A stretch of DNA of 64,000 nt, taken from assembly GCA_036937835.1 (NCBI GenBank), contig CM072876.1:21034001-21098000 (forward strand), read 5' to 3'. Below, piece after piece: positions 51,519 through 63,683 of the stretch; positions within the stretch are counted from its first letter, which is position 1; the number at the start of each line of letters is the position of its first letter. This DNA is from Pampus argenteus. Its lineage: Eukaryota > Chordata > Actinopteri > Scombriformes > Stromateidae. A program made the position numbers and the translations under genes. The notes under the pieces are model-generated. The model was not told where the DNA came from. It did no database searches and saw only the letters and a program-made list of their open reading frames with translations.

Positions 51519-54098
51519 TGGCAGGGTGGAAATAAGTAGCATGCAGCATGCCAAACCTTATTTGCCCCCTCCTAGGTAGCGAAAGCAGGATTTGGGATAG
51601 TGGTCTGTTGCCCATATCCCTCCAACTGCCTGAACTAACACATGACCATCTGGGTAGTATTTCATCCTCCAGTGTGCACAAAGGATTACATAGTGCTCCT
51701 TCAACGGGCACACCAACAACTGTATTTATCAGAAAAGGTCCTATCTAAATGATCAGCCTTGTGGGGATTCTATATGATATACGTCCAAACTGAGAAAAGC
51801 TAATGACAGTTATTCTGGTGGGTCTCTATTGAGAAACATGCAGTGACTTCAACACATTTAAATGGATGTGTTTATTGCACAGCTGTGATTTGGGTGTTTT
51901 CGATTAGCATTGACACATATTTAATTGTATTAGTTTTATTCTATTCTGACCTAAAATATTTTATTTTTCTTAAGTACATTGTATATGTTTCTACCATGGA
52001 GGGGACTACAACTGATTTTCATTGTGTAATCCTGCATTGTATAATGACATCCAAAATTAACCATGAACTTTGAAAAGTGATTTAGCAATAATCAATTAAT
52101 GGATTGACAGATAATTGATTGCTTCCTGCTTCTCAAATGCAAGGATTTAGATTAGTTTTACGGTTTAGTTTTACTCAAACTAAACCATGAACCTAGGAGT
52201 TATTAGGCCAGGAAAAAACTAGCGATTCCAGGGTGTTTTTCAAAAAAAGTTTTTATAAAGTAATGGAAGCCAACCTGACTTTGTTTTTACTTTAATAAAC
52301 TTTAGAAGTTTAGAAGAATCAACTCCTCATCCTAAAATAGATTTTAGCTGCACCTCTTGTGTTTTTATTTATTTATTTTATGTAAAAAAAATACCACTTT
52401 AAGTTGAAGTAGTGCCTTGTGTTTGTGTTTCACAAATGGGAAATGGGTGAAAAAATAGAGATGATGTGTCTGGTGCTCATGCAAAATGGAAAAAAGAGTA
52501 ACACAAAAAGACAACCCAGACACTCCAATATAACCCCTGTAAGAAATTGTCACGAGGTAGGAAAAATGAAAATGTACACACGTCAACAAAAACCAAACAG
52601 CAGCTAAAATGGTCCGTCCCAGGCAATTGCATAGGGACTGAACTGACCTTGGTCTCCATAAACACAATGAAACATGTCTGTATGAGGCCATTACAAAATT
52701 CTGGCTTGGAGAAGGGAGAAGCAGAAAATGAGGCTCTGGCATATTGTTTAGTTCCGTCCTGAGGGACTGCTGTCTGGCCCTGTGAGTGCTGACCTGTCAG
52801 AGCCAGGATTGGGCCAGCCATACAAAAAGGGATCAGAAATCATGAATAAATGAGCAGGGCTTTGGCATTGGGCCAGTGGTGCTCACAGACCTTCAAGAGG
52901 ATCAGGTCTCATCTTCATACAACAAGTCCGGTGGACAGGATCAAGATCAGAGACTTGACTGTCAAAACTTCATTCTATATTATTTGCTATAATTTTTGGC
53001 TAATTTGTCAATATTTTTCTGATTAATTGTTCAGTTTATAAAATGTGAAATAAAATGTGATTCTCAAGGGATCACTACAAAGGCAGTTTCTCAAAATAAA
53101 CTCAACTGTATATTACACTATACTTGTATATACTATAGTATATACACTCAATATATTATTGTTATTGATACAAAAAGAGAAAATAAGCAAATTCTTCAAT
53201 TTCAAGATAGAATAGAATAGATAGAATTTCAAGATTTTTTATTTTATTTTATGTATTTATGTAATACTTCTAGTGTCTTCAAATCAATCATGATGAGTTT
53301 CTGATGTTTTTGTATGTTTTTCTACTTATTTATGTAAGCATTTATATTTTCATGAGATGTTCTATTTCAGTATGACTTTTTATGACAACTCACTTTTATT
53401 GACTATTTTTCAGGAATAGTAAGTACAGTTATGAAACTGCAACAAGCCCCAGATAATAATCAAGAACTGCAGTAGTGTCACAATGTCTTAATGTTGTAAT
53501 ATTGTTATAAAAGTAACATCACAAAGGAAAAGAACAATGCTAAACACTATGTACTGAACGTATGCAACCGAATTTTTGTGGTAGAAATGTATCCAAATGT
53601 TTTCCACAGTAGTCTCTCCATCCTCTACAATTTCTGTCACTTGATCTTCCCCTCACATGTATCTGTAACATAAGAATCCTCTCAAATCAGATTATTCAGG
53701 CTGACAACATTCAGGCTCTTTGTTTCCTGAAATGAGGTCACACAGCAGCAGAAAAATCGGTCAAGAGAAAAGCTTTTGAGTTGTCAGTTGTGTTCTAATC
53801 AGACTATGCTTTTTACTCATCGGAATCCCACTGTGCTCTGCTCTAAATAGATCATGAGGCTCTGCCTCCTCACTGTGTGAACATTCAGCATAAGCAGCTT
53901 ATTCCCTTGCTGCTATTGCTATGTCTTAAATTTCCACTATCTAATAAATAAACTGCAGCATTTGTTTGTGTCTGTGGGACACTGTATTATCCAGGAGGGT
54001 AAAGATATGTGAAAGTAGAGACACTGAGTTGTGTGCCTTGAGTCAGAGAAGACCTGTGTCAGCTCTTTCAAACATGGTCATGAAATCGTACACTCTAA
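51517..54098. other. Stretch without recognised genes
   Basis: AT-rich, with decayed dispersed repeats (near 52080-52330 and 52980-53100) and short AT simple repeats. The frames at 52365-52821 overlap on both strands and show no domain. It could be intron of the gene suggested at 46870. Confidence 0.4.
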
Positions 54099-54228
54099 CC
54101 AAGGGGTCGGCAACCCGTGGCTCCAGAGCTGCATGCTGCCCTTTAGCACACCCCTAGTGGCTCCCTCCAGCCTTTTCAAAAATGTGTGAAAATGGAAAAA
54201 GAATGAATTTTTTGTTCTTTTAATATGG
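54099..54228. repeat. hAT-type non-autonomous repeat fragment
   Basis: The sequence AAGGGGTCGGCAACCCGTGG at the left and GCCTTTTCAAAAATGTGTG downstream match the end of a widespread vertebrate hAT-derived repeat (usually CAGGGGTCGGCAACCC). Only one end is seen. Confidence 0.55.
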
Positions 54229-54431
54229 TTTCTTAAGGGGAAAGACACCTGACACAAACATTCTTATACTGTAAAAATTTACCGAATTTTAAAATTGCAC
54301 TAAATAGCAGTATTGCGTCATAGCCTGCAACACGGTGCAGCGGTGAAATCTGACATTTGAGAAAATATAAGGGGTCAATAACTTTGTCAATTCTTTCACA
54401 GTTTAACATTTTCACTTAACAGTGCCATAAT

Positions 54432-54640
54432 GTAATTCAATTCAAAGTTTATTTTCATGTGCACAGTATAGAAACAAGTTTCTCTGTACAATGAAATTCT
54501 GACTTAAGGACAGAGGGTGTCACTCCCTGTACAGATTGTAAAGCCCTCTGAGACAAATGTATTTTGTGATTTTGGGCTATATAAATAAAATTTGATTTGA
54601 TTTGATTTGATTTGATTTACTGGTTGTCCTACATGAATGC
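54432..54640. repeat. LINE tail containing an L2 3' end
   Basis: TTCAATTCAAAGTTTATTTTCATGTGC (54436 onward) is a LINE- or SINE-type 3' tail. It is interrupted at about 54506 by a plus-strand L2 3' end (54506-54619, ending in TTTGA repeats) and may continue with CTGGTTGTCCTACATGAATG. The L2 part is certain; the outer repeat is less so. Confidence 0.6.
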
Positions 54641-55369
54641 ATCAACACACAAGTAACATAAATACACCCAAGTAACATTAATATAAATAACTGTGAAATA
54701 TAAATATAAACTGTGAGTTACAGGTAATGTGCAAAATGTAGGTGTACTGCAAAAAGTCAGGAGTAAAGTGCATGATCTTGGCACAGTGTAGTCACGTGGT
54801 GCATTATTCTCTCCAGGATGCGTTGCAGGAAAAATAAATCAAATCAAATCAAATTTTATTTATATAGCCCAAAATCAAAATACATTTGTCTCAGAGGGCT
54901 TTACAATCTGTACAGGGAGTGACACCCTCTGTCCTTACACCCTCGATTCGAGTGAGGAAAAACTTGCCCACCAAAAAACCTTTTAACAGGGAAAAAGGTG
55001 GAAGAAACCTCAGAAAGAGCCACAGAGGAGGGATCCCTCTCCCAGGACGGACAGACGTGCAATGGATGTCACATGTACAGAACAATCAACACACACATAT
55101 TGTACACTCACAATGAATTATAATGAATTACAATGGATGATAAGAATAGGTTACAATGAATGATGAATTATTACAGTAACAGTGAAACTTGTGGTAAAGA
55201 TACAGATGCACAGTAGCAAATCATTAACTAACTATAATCTGTAATGGGGATATGGTAACAATGATGACGGTGACAACACATGCAGAGGACGCCACGCAGG
55301 ACCACAGCAGCAGGCACAGTCCACAAGAACCTGCTGGACGAGAGAGCACAGAAACTCCGGGGAAGAAGT

Positions 55370-55383
55370 TTAGTTAGTAACAT

Positions 55384-55440
<57 letters not shown>

Positions 55441-57421
55441 CCCTAATTATAAGCTTTATCAAAAAGGAAAGTCTTAAGTCTACTATAGTCACTATAGGAA
55501 CCACAAGGAACCCAGCATCCTGGGAACGCAGTGTTCTAGTGGGGTAGTAAGGTACTATGAGCTCTTTCAGATATGATGATGCCTGATCATGAAGAGCTTT
55601 GTATGTTAGGAGAAGAATTTTAAATTCTATTCTAGATTTAACGGGTAGCCAGTGCAAGGATGCCAAAATGGGAGAGATGTGATCTCTGATCTTGGTTCCT
55701 GTCAGAACACATGCAGCAGCATTCTCAGTCAGCTGCAAACTCTATTAGAGCAGCCTGATAGCAAAGAGTTACAATAGTCCAGCCTAGAAATAACAAACGC
55801 ATGGACTATTTTTTCTGCATCTGTGGAAGAATGCAGTCCTCGAAAGTTGTTTTATATGGTCATTAAAGGACAAATCCTGATCAAAGACAACTCCAAGGTT
55901 TTTTACGGTGGAGCTGGAGGCCAGGGTGATCCCCTCTAAGGCTAAATCTCTGCAATGATAGTTTCTGAGGTGTTTGGGTCCTATTACGAGAACTTCAGTT
56001 TTATCTGAATTTAGCATCAGAAAATTGTGGGTCATCCTATTTTTTATGTCCTTAATGCATGCTTGAAGTTTAGATAAGTGATTGGTTTCATCAGGCTTGA
56101 TCGATAAATATAATTGGGTGTCGTTGGCATAACAGTGAAAGTTAATTGAATGATTCGTAATAATGTTTCCTAGAGGAAGCATATATAAACTGAATAGACG
56201 TGGCCCTAATACAGAACCTTGTGGGACTCCATGAGAAACTTTGGTTTGCATGGAGGATTCATCATGAACATGAACAAACTGAGAACGGTCTAGGAAATAT
56301 GACTTAAACCAGCCTAGGGCGGTTCCTTTAATGCCAATTTGATATTCCAGTCTCTGTAAGAGAATCTGATGGTCAATGGTGTCAAATGCGGCACTAAGAT
56401 CTAATAGGACAAGTACAGAGATGAGTCCTTTGTCTGATGCCATTAGGAGGTCGTTTGTAACTTTGACTAGTGCGGTCTCTGTGCTATGATTTACTCTAAA
56501 TCCTGACTGAAACTCCTTGAATAAGCTGTTTGTATGGAGAAAATCACATAGCTGATTGGCTATGGCTTTCTTAAGTACCTTAGAAAGGAATGAAAGGTTT
56601 GATATTGGCCAGTAATTGGCTAAAACATCTTGATTTACAGTCTGCTTTTTAAGAAGAGGCTTAATTACAGCTATTTTAAAGGACTGTGGTACATATCCTG
56701 ATAATGAAGACAGATTATTCAAATCCAATATGGAAGGGCTAACTAGAGGTAATACATCCGTAAGCAGCCTGGTTGGGATGGGGTCTAAGAGACAGGTTGA
56801 CGGCTTAGATTAAGAAATTATTGAAGTTATTTGTTAAAGGCTGATGGGAGAAAAGCAGTCTAAATATATATCAGGTTTTGTAACTATATCCAAACTTGCT
56901 GTATCAGAAATCAGATGAGTGCCTGTTGAGGGCAAAAGGTGATGAATTTTGTCTCTGATATTTAGAATTTTATCATTAAAGAAGCTCATGAAGTCATTAC
57001 TAGTTAGGTTTAAAGGAATAGATGACTCAATAGAGCTGTGGTTCTCTGTTAGCCTGGCTACGGTGCTGAAAAGAAACCTAGGGTTTTTCTTATTTTCCTC
57101 AATTAATGAGGAATAATAGGCTGTTCTGGCATTATGCAGAGCCTTCCTATAAATTGCAAGATTATCTTGCCAGGCTAAGCGAAATTCTTCCAGTTTAGTG
57201 GCACGCCATTTATGTTCAGATTTACGTGCTTCTTGTTTTAATTTGCGAGTATGCTGACTATACCATGGTGCTAACCTCCTCTGTTTCATTATCTTCTTTT
57301 TCATGGGTGCAATAGAGTCAAGAGTTGACCGTAATGAGTCTCTAGTATTATTAACAAGATTATGTATGTGTGAGGGGCTACAGGAAGCAGACAAGTCCTC
57401 TGTAGCATTAAGACATGGCAT
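55370..57421 (-). pseudogene. L2-like ORF2: RT, broken, catalytic Asp replaced
   Basis: The linker (56834-57421) precedes RT blocks in 55784-56728: KPLLKKQTVNQDVLANYWPI, FKEFQSGFRVNHSTETAL, VLLDLSAAFDTIDHQIL, HGVPQGSVLGPRLFSLYM. The catalytic YADD box reads YAND, so an essential aspartate is replaced. The C-terminal part is in 55370-55738 (LASLHWLPVKSRIEFKILLL). Deletions separate the pieces near 55740-55784. From about 57422 to 58140 the endonuclease is present only as a stop-riddled reading (RGGGVGATFDS near 57960). Confidence 0.88.
55384..55440. repeat. (GATA)n microsatellite
   Basis: About 14 GATA units in the L2 3' region, where the other copy (20800-20840) has only short interrupted GATA runs. 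Confidence 0.95.
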
Positions 57422-58380
57422 TAAATTTAATACTGTAGGAATAATTTCCTTAAATTTGGCTACAGCACTGTCACATAAACATCTGCTGTAGGAGTTTCTG
57501 CAAAAAGGCTTATAGTCCAGTAGTACGCTCTAAAGGTTATTAAAAAATGGTCAGATAGAATGAGATTCTGTGAAAAGACTATTAGATGATCAGTTTCATT
57601 GCCATATGAGAGGATATGGTCAGTGTGGTTCAGACAATGAGGTTTATTTACACTCTGACAGATACAATTGAGTCTAACAAAGAGATAAATGCAGTACTAA
57701 GACTATCACTGTGGTTGTCGACATGAATATTAAAATCACCTACAATAATTACTTTATCTGTTTTAACGACTAAGCCTGATGCAAATTCTGCAAATTCAGA
57801 TAAAAATTCAGAATTAGGACCTTGAGCTCGATATAATATAACAAATAAATTGGCTGTGAAGTTTTCCAGGTTGGATGAGTCAGGCTAAGAACGAGACTTT
57901 GAAACGAATTATAATTTAGTTCAGGTTTTGGATTTATGAGTAGACTTGAGTCAAATGTGGCTCCAACTCCACCACCTCGACCAGTACTTCGAGGAATATG
58001 AGTATTACAATGACTGGGGGGAGTGGATTCATTTAAGCTAACATATTCATCCTCCTCTAACCAAGTTTCAGTGAGGCAGAATTAATCAATATCATAATCA
58101 GATATTAATTCATTGACTAAAACAGCTTTAGAGGACAAGGACCTAATATTCAAGAGTCCGCATTTAATTATTTGTTTTGGACTCTTGGAGATGTTGATTT
58201 AATTTTTATTAAGTTTTTATGATTTACTCCTCTTCTGTTTGTTTTATCTTTAATTAGTGCAGGTGGACGGGGGACAGACACAGTCTCTATACTAGATGAT
58301 TGGGTGGGCAGCTGCTTTAGTGGAGGCTCAGAGAAGCGTGTAAGACTGCAGCTCTTCTTCCTGGTCTCAACTCTGGATTG

Positions 58381-59249
58381 TCATAGGTTAGATCGACTAA
58401 TAAACTTGACCGTGTTTTTCGATATAAGAGCTGCTCCATCCAAAGTGGGATGGATGCCGTCTCTCCTAATCAGACCAGGTTTTCCCCAGAAAGGTGTCCA
58501 ATTATCTATGAAGCCTACGTCATTATCTGGACACCACCTCGACAACCAGCGGTGAAATGACAACATGCGGCTATACATGTCATCACTGGTCACATTTGGT
58601 AGGGGTCCAGAGAAAATTACGGAGTCCGACATTGTTTTGGCATATTCACACACCGATGACACATTAATTTTAGTGACCTCCGATTGACGTAACCGGGTGT
58701 CATTACCGCCGACGTGAATAATAATCTTATTATATTTCCTCTTATCTTTAGCCAGCAGTTTCAAATTAGATTCAATGTCGCCCGCTCTGGCCCCCGGGAT
58801 GCATTTAACTATGGTCCCCGGTGTCGCTAACTTCACGTTTCTTAAAATTGAGCAGCCAATGGCCTCTCAGCGGGTGTGTCGCTGAGTGGGGAAAATCGGT
58901 TAGAAACGTGGAGTGGTTGGTGGTGTACCGTAGGCTTCTGTTTGGGGCTATGCCTCCTTCCAACAGTCACCCAACCTCCCGGCTGCTCAGGAACAGGGCA
59001 GGAGAGAGGAGAAGAGAGAATGGGAGAGGAGAGAGAAGCCATTTTATTTTTAGCTAGGCTAGCTAGTGAGACAAACAACGAACTGATGAAGACTATCCAG
59101 GTATCATTGCTAAAGTTAAGAGACCTGTCCGTGTACAAACAGAACAAGTCTATGTGGTGGTGCAAAGTTGTAAAGACACTCGCCAATGTGAAGGAATATA
59201 TGACAATCTGACTAGGTGAGCAGAACAGAGAGCACCGTGTCAGTAACAC
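58381..59249 (-). pseudogene. L2-like ORF1 with esterase-type (SGNH-like) domain
   Basis: The frame 58381-58836 contains TIVKCIPGARAGDIESNLKL, then IIIHVGGNDTRLRQSEV (the block III-type GGND), and near the end GLIRRDGIHPTLDGAAL (the D-G-I-H catalytic pair). This is the SGNH/GDSL-like domain found in ORF1 of L2 and CR1 LINEs. The N-terminal part (58842-59249, with WVTVGRRHSPKQKP) is in another frame, so a break lies near 58840. The serine block is at the break. Confidence 0.8.
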
Positions 59250-59334
59250 CAGTAACCGGAAGTGACAGAATACGCTTACCGTAAAGCAGTCGTACCGTAA
59301 AGCAGCAGTCTAAAGTCACACCAAGTAGTCTTCT

Positions 59335-59778
59335 GCATGTGTTGTCACCGTCGTCATTGTTACCATATCCCCATTACAGATTATAGTTAGTTAATGATTT
59401 GCTGCTGTGCATCTGTATCTCTATCACAAGTTTCACTGTTACTGTAATAATTCATCATTCATTGTAAACATTCTCATTTTATCATTGTAATTCATTATAA
59501 TTCATTGTGAGTGCACAATATGTGTGTGTCAATTTGTTCTGTACATGTGACATCATTGCACGTCTGTCCGTCCTGGAAGAGGGATCCCTCCTCTGTGGCT
59601 CTTCCTGAGGTTCTTCCCCCTTTTACCCTGTTTTTTGGTGGGCAAGTTTTTCCTCACTCGAATCGAGGGTCTAAGGACAGAGGGTGTCACTCCCTGTACA
59701 GATTGTAAAGCCCTCTGAGACAAATGTATTTTGTGATTTTTGGCTATATAAATAAAATTTGATTTGATTTGATTTGAT
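59335..59778 (+). repeat. L2-like LINE 3' end
   Basis: Plus-strand tail of the same family, starting in the GCATGTGTTGTCACCGTC block and ending in TTTGA repeats. It lies head to head with the 5' end of the long minus-strand L2. The frame 59511-59708 is untranslated sequence. Confidence 0.88.
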
Positions 59779-60379
59779 TCAGGATAGCTAAGCAGGAGGC
59801 ATGAATAGAGAAATTAATTTATCTGGGCTCAAGGGAAGCACAGCAGCAGAAGAAATAGAGGTTGCAATGGCATTTCTTTGATAGGCATCAGCAAGCTAAT
59901 TTAGAGTGAGAGTATTTATGTGGCTGTTAAAATGGCCAGGAGTTTTGGTAGTACACAGAGGACTAGATAAGGTGTTATTGAATACAGTACACATGTGAGA
60001 TGTCATGTGTCAGAAAGCTGGGTATTTCCAGGAAAGCAGAAATAAAAAGGAGGCGAGTGCATGGCCAGAAGTTTATAAAAGTTTGAAAGATAATTGACCA
60101 CCTGTACATGAGTGGTAGCAGTCACTGACAGGGAGGTCATAGACACATCATTGATATGGTTTTAACTGTGAACTGGTGACAGGTTAAGAGTGAGTGCCTG
60201 TTAACTAAAACCTTGTCTTGTTAAAACATATAGATAAACACATCCAAAGCTTAGCCAAAGTATAATAATAAATAATAAAATGGGGTTAAAAAACTGGATA
60301 CAATTGTCAAATTAGCTTCTGCCTGGTACTCACAACACAGATGCATAAAGCAGTCTAATGAAATGAAATTTTATTTGTA
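59779..60379. other. Stretch without recognised features
   Basis: I see no gene or named repeat here. Confidence 0.4.
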
Positions 60380-61217
60380 TAAATCAAATCAAATTGTATT
60401 TACATAGCCCAAAGTCACAAAATACATTTGTCTCGGAGGGCTTTACAAACTGTACAGGGAGTGTCCTGAAACTTGCCCACCAAAAAACCTTTTGACATGG
60501 GAAAAAAGGTGAAAGAAACCTCAGGAAGAGCCATAGAGAAGGGATCCCTCTCCCAGGACGGACAGACATGCAATGGATGTCACATGTACAGAACGAATCA
60601 ACACACAAATATTCTACAATCACAATGAATTACAATGGATGATAAAATGAGAATTGGTTACAATGAATGATAATTATGACAGTAGCAGTGGAACCTGTGA
60701 TAGAGAGACACAGATGCACAGCAGCAGTAAATCATTAACTAACTATAAACTGTAATGGAGATATGGTAACAATGATGACGTTGACAATACATGCAGTGGA
60801 CGCCACGCAGGACCACAGCAGCAGCCACAATCCACGAGAACCTGCTGGACAAGAGAGCACAGAAACATGAGAGAGAGAGTAAGAGTGTGTGAGTCCCCCA
60901 GCAGTCTAGTCCTATGGCAGCATAACTAAGGGATGACCTGAGCCAGCCCTAACTATAAGCTTTATCAAAAAGGAAAGTCTTAAGTCTACTCTTAATGGTG
61001 TTGACCGTGTCTCCCTCCCGAACAGAGTGGTAGTTTATTCCACATAAGAGGAGCTTGATAGCTGAAAGCTCTGGCTCCCAATATACTTTTAGAAACTATA
61101 GGAACCACCAGGAACCCAGCATCTTGAGAGCTCAGTGTTATAGTGGGGTAGTAAGGTACTATGAGCTCTTTTAGATATGATGGTGCCTGACCATGAAGAA
61201 CTTTGTATGTTAGGAGA
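60380..61217 (-). repeat. L2-like LINE 3' region
   Basis: Includes the 3' untranslated region and, from about 60950 to 61217, the last codons of ORF2 with damage (compare 20939-21200). It lacks the ACCCTCTGTCC block found in other copies near 60465. It is 5'-truncated at about 61217. Confidence 0.85.
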
Positions 61218-62060
61218 AAAAATTTTGTATATACAAGTATATACAGGCTGTGGCATTATCTGTGGCATGTCTCTACTGTATGTAATAAATATATGTAGGG
61301 CAGCGGAGACTGTTAGGTTACTGTTGTGTATTTCAGATTTGTAAAGTAGAAAACAGTGTTTCCTTCAGGATCCATACATGTGCTAAAGCAAAGAACGAGA
61401 AATGCTTGTGTGGTACATAAAAGTAGCAAAATGTTTTGAAGACTTCAGCTGTCATGTGAGAATTGAGCCAAAGCAACTGAGAAGCACTGTATCTGTATAC
61501 TTTACATGTTTTTGAATATTCTGTCTTTTTTACTCTTATTTTATTGCTCATCATTTATCATCATTTTTAACATCTTTTGTTGGGGCAGAAAGAAACATAC
61601 AGCATATGGACATCCATCACCAGTACATTTTCTTGACTTTACCTGATGACTTTAATTTGTTTAGGACTTGAACTTGACTTGTCCCTCCTCTGATAATAGT
61701 GACTCACATTTTCCAGGGATTTGTTGTGAACCAAATTTCGAAGAACAATGCTATAGGCCATTATGTAGTTTGTAAATCTAAATCTGATAGTTGTAGCTCC
61801 CATTAATGTGTTCTTGATGTCTTATGTGATATACAGAAAAACAAAAAAGTCAGAGAAATGGTACTGAAGAACAGTTTTTTGCTACATCAGTTCAGCTTTT
61901 AGAATTCAGCAAGAGAACATTGATCTTTTTTCTACTTTGGTTTGTCTTTTAATGTAAGTCTGCTCGTTGTATTTTTATTCCCCTGGTTAAAATGAGTCTT
62001 GTGACATGGAATGTCCTGTCCCTGACTTTCTGGATTGCATATAGATACACCAGACAGACA
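61218..62060. other. Stretch without recognised features
   Basis: No gene or named repeat is supported. The 73-codon minus frame at 61333-61554 has no motif. Confidence 0.4.
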
Positions 62061-62668
62061 GCAGCAGCAAATCATTAACTAACTATAAACTGTAATGGAG
62101 ATATGGTAACAATGATGACGGTGACAACACATTGTTGCTTGTTGCAGCAGGTAGATGACAGCATCATCAACACCTAAAAGGGGCTGGTAGGCAAACTGCA
62201 AAGGGTTCAGAAACGTCCTCACCTGCGGCCTCAACTGGGCTAAGACCAGTCTCTCCAGGACCTTTATCACATGAGATGTGAGGGCCAACGATGTAGTCTG
62301 CCAGGTCAGATGGCCTCGACTTCTTGGGGACTGGAACCAAACAGGAAGTTTTCCACAGAACTTTCTGCTGACTCAGGCTTAGGTTGTATAGATTTCCCAG
62401 TATAGGAGACAGCTGGTTGGCGCAGGTCTTCAGGATCGTGGGTGTGAAGCCATCAGGGCCTGCAGCCCTACGCTGTGGGTGTGTGGAGGGGTGGAGGCAT
62501 TTGAGGGGTAGAAGGCTTCATTCCCGTCCACACATCCCTCACACTGTTCTGTTGGAGTTTGGCCTCCAGCTTCTTCCTGTAATTGTCCTTGCATGTCTTC
62601 AGCCTTTGTCTGAGTTCATGGTGCACTCTTCTCTGCTCCTCTTTATCTCCAGACCTAAAAGCCCTTGT
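62061..62668 (-). repeat. L2 scrap followed by a Rex1-like RT fragment
   Basis: 62061-62131 matches the L2 3' untranslated region (compare 55228-55280). From 62132 the sequence matches Rex1-like ORF2: HVIKVLERLVLAQLRPQVRT and FLNPLQFAYQPLLGVDDAV read in minus sense at 62079-62288. Further upstream RT and linker sequence runs to 62668, with internal deletions near 62290, 62355 and 62475-62515. The two are joined without a visible gap. Confidence 0.8.
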
Positions 62669-62689
62669 ACAGTCTTACTAGACTAACTA

Positions 62690-63149
62690 CATTAATCTAA
62701 TAATTCCCACCGTATAGGGGGTTTTAACTGTTGAAACAGTGTGACACTCAAGCTCTGACACCCGGTTACTTTCTTTTATGTGTTTATTTTTGCCTGAGTA
62801 TTTTAGTAACCGTGTCGTTTGCCAGGTAATCAACTAAAATGACGCACATAAAACAAAACAAAATATTAACGACACAGGCATATTAACAACAACTAATACA
62901 CATATTTATGTCATTTAACACAAGTTACAAACACTTACAAACCCAAGTGACACAAAACAGAAGTACGGATGCTTTGCTTTGATAACACACACACACACAC
63001 ACACACACACCATCTACCTCTACAAATAAAACCGAGACTTAATTACATAATTGCCTGGGGTGGTGGGGGTGGGAGGGGTCGGGGTCCTCAGGGTCGATCA
63101 AAAATATGCAGGGGGTCCAGGACCCCAAAAAGGTTGAGAACCACTGGTG
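62690..63149. repeat. Probable non-autonomous hAT element, right end, with a CA microsatellite
   Basis: The end AAAAAGGTTGAGAACCACTGG (63127-63147) is the inverted terminal repeat typical of many vertebrate hAT elements. The matching left end was not found. A (CA)n tract lies at 62983-63010 and a G-rich stretch at 63057-63090. The left boundary given is a guess. Confidence 0.5.
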
Positions 63150-63683
63150 AAGACAACACACAAATACAATAGTGCTCATCCTGTGTCCATGTTTTATACT
63201 TCCCTTTGTGCAACAAAAGAGAAAAAAAATATCCAGTCTTCATGGTTTTAGATGAAGATTAGTACATTTTCAACTGAGTGCAATTAAAATTAAATTAAAT
63301 TTCAATTAAATTAGTTCTCACTGATTAAATCTCACTGCATTAAAGACGTCCCAGCATTCTGTGAGAAAAAAAATACAACCTAATGAATAATTGTGTCATA
63401 TCCTGTGGCAATGTTGATTGCAAATTACTTAAGTGCTCCAGAAGACATGCAGTTTGTTTTATTAACAACTAATAGACTCAGCGACGACCAGTCACTGTTA
63501 ATGCGCTTAAGCAACTTTTGAATGAATTGTGAATCATGAAAAGTGCAGGAAAATCAGCTTGGCATTTCCAGGCCTCTTCATATACTTTCCAAATAAAATA
63601 TGTATTACTTTTATTTGTACCAAAGGTCCCTGTGAGCAGCAAAGCACTTTCAGGCCTGTTCCATACCCCTCCAATTGGATATA
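63150..63683. other. Stretch without recognised features
   Basis: AT-rich DNA between the hAT-type end and the Tc1 element. The plus-strand frame at 63536-63754 crosses into the Tc1 end and has no motif. Confidence 0.4.

Larger units (their letters stand above)
54836..59290 (-). mobile_element. Nearly full-length L2-like LINE
   Basis: From the AAATC tail at the left to about 59290 at the right, the element has a 3' untranslated region, ORF2 (RT and linker, a ruined endonuclease), and an ORF1 with a lipase/esterase-type domain. It is the longest copy of the family whose tails occur throughout the window. Many frameshifts and a lost catalytic residue show it is dead. A GATA microsatellite expanded in its 3' region. 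Confidence 0.88.

Noticed and set aside
52365..52821. Overlapping frames of 114-125 codons on the minus strand
   Set aside because: No domain, no repeat family, and competing frames on both strands; the codon pattern looks random.
58381..58836. A host lipase or esterase gene
   Set aside because: The SGNH-like domain is in the ORF1 position of a minus-strand L2, where such domains are known, and it is frameshifted upstream.
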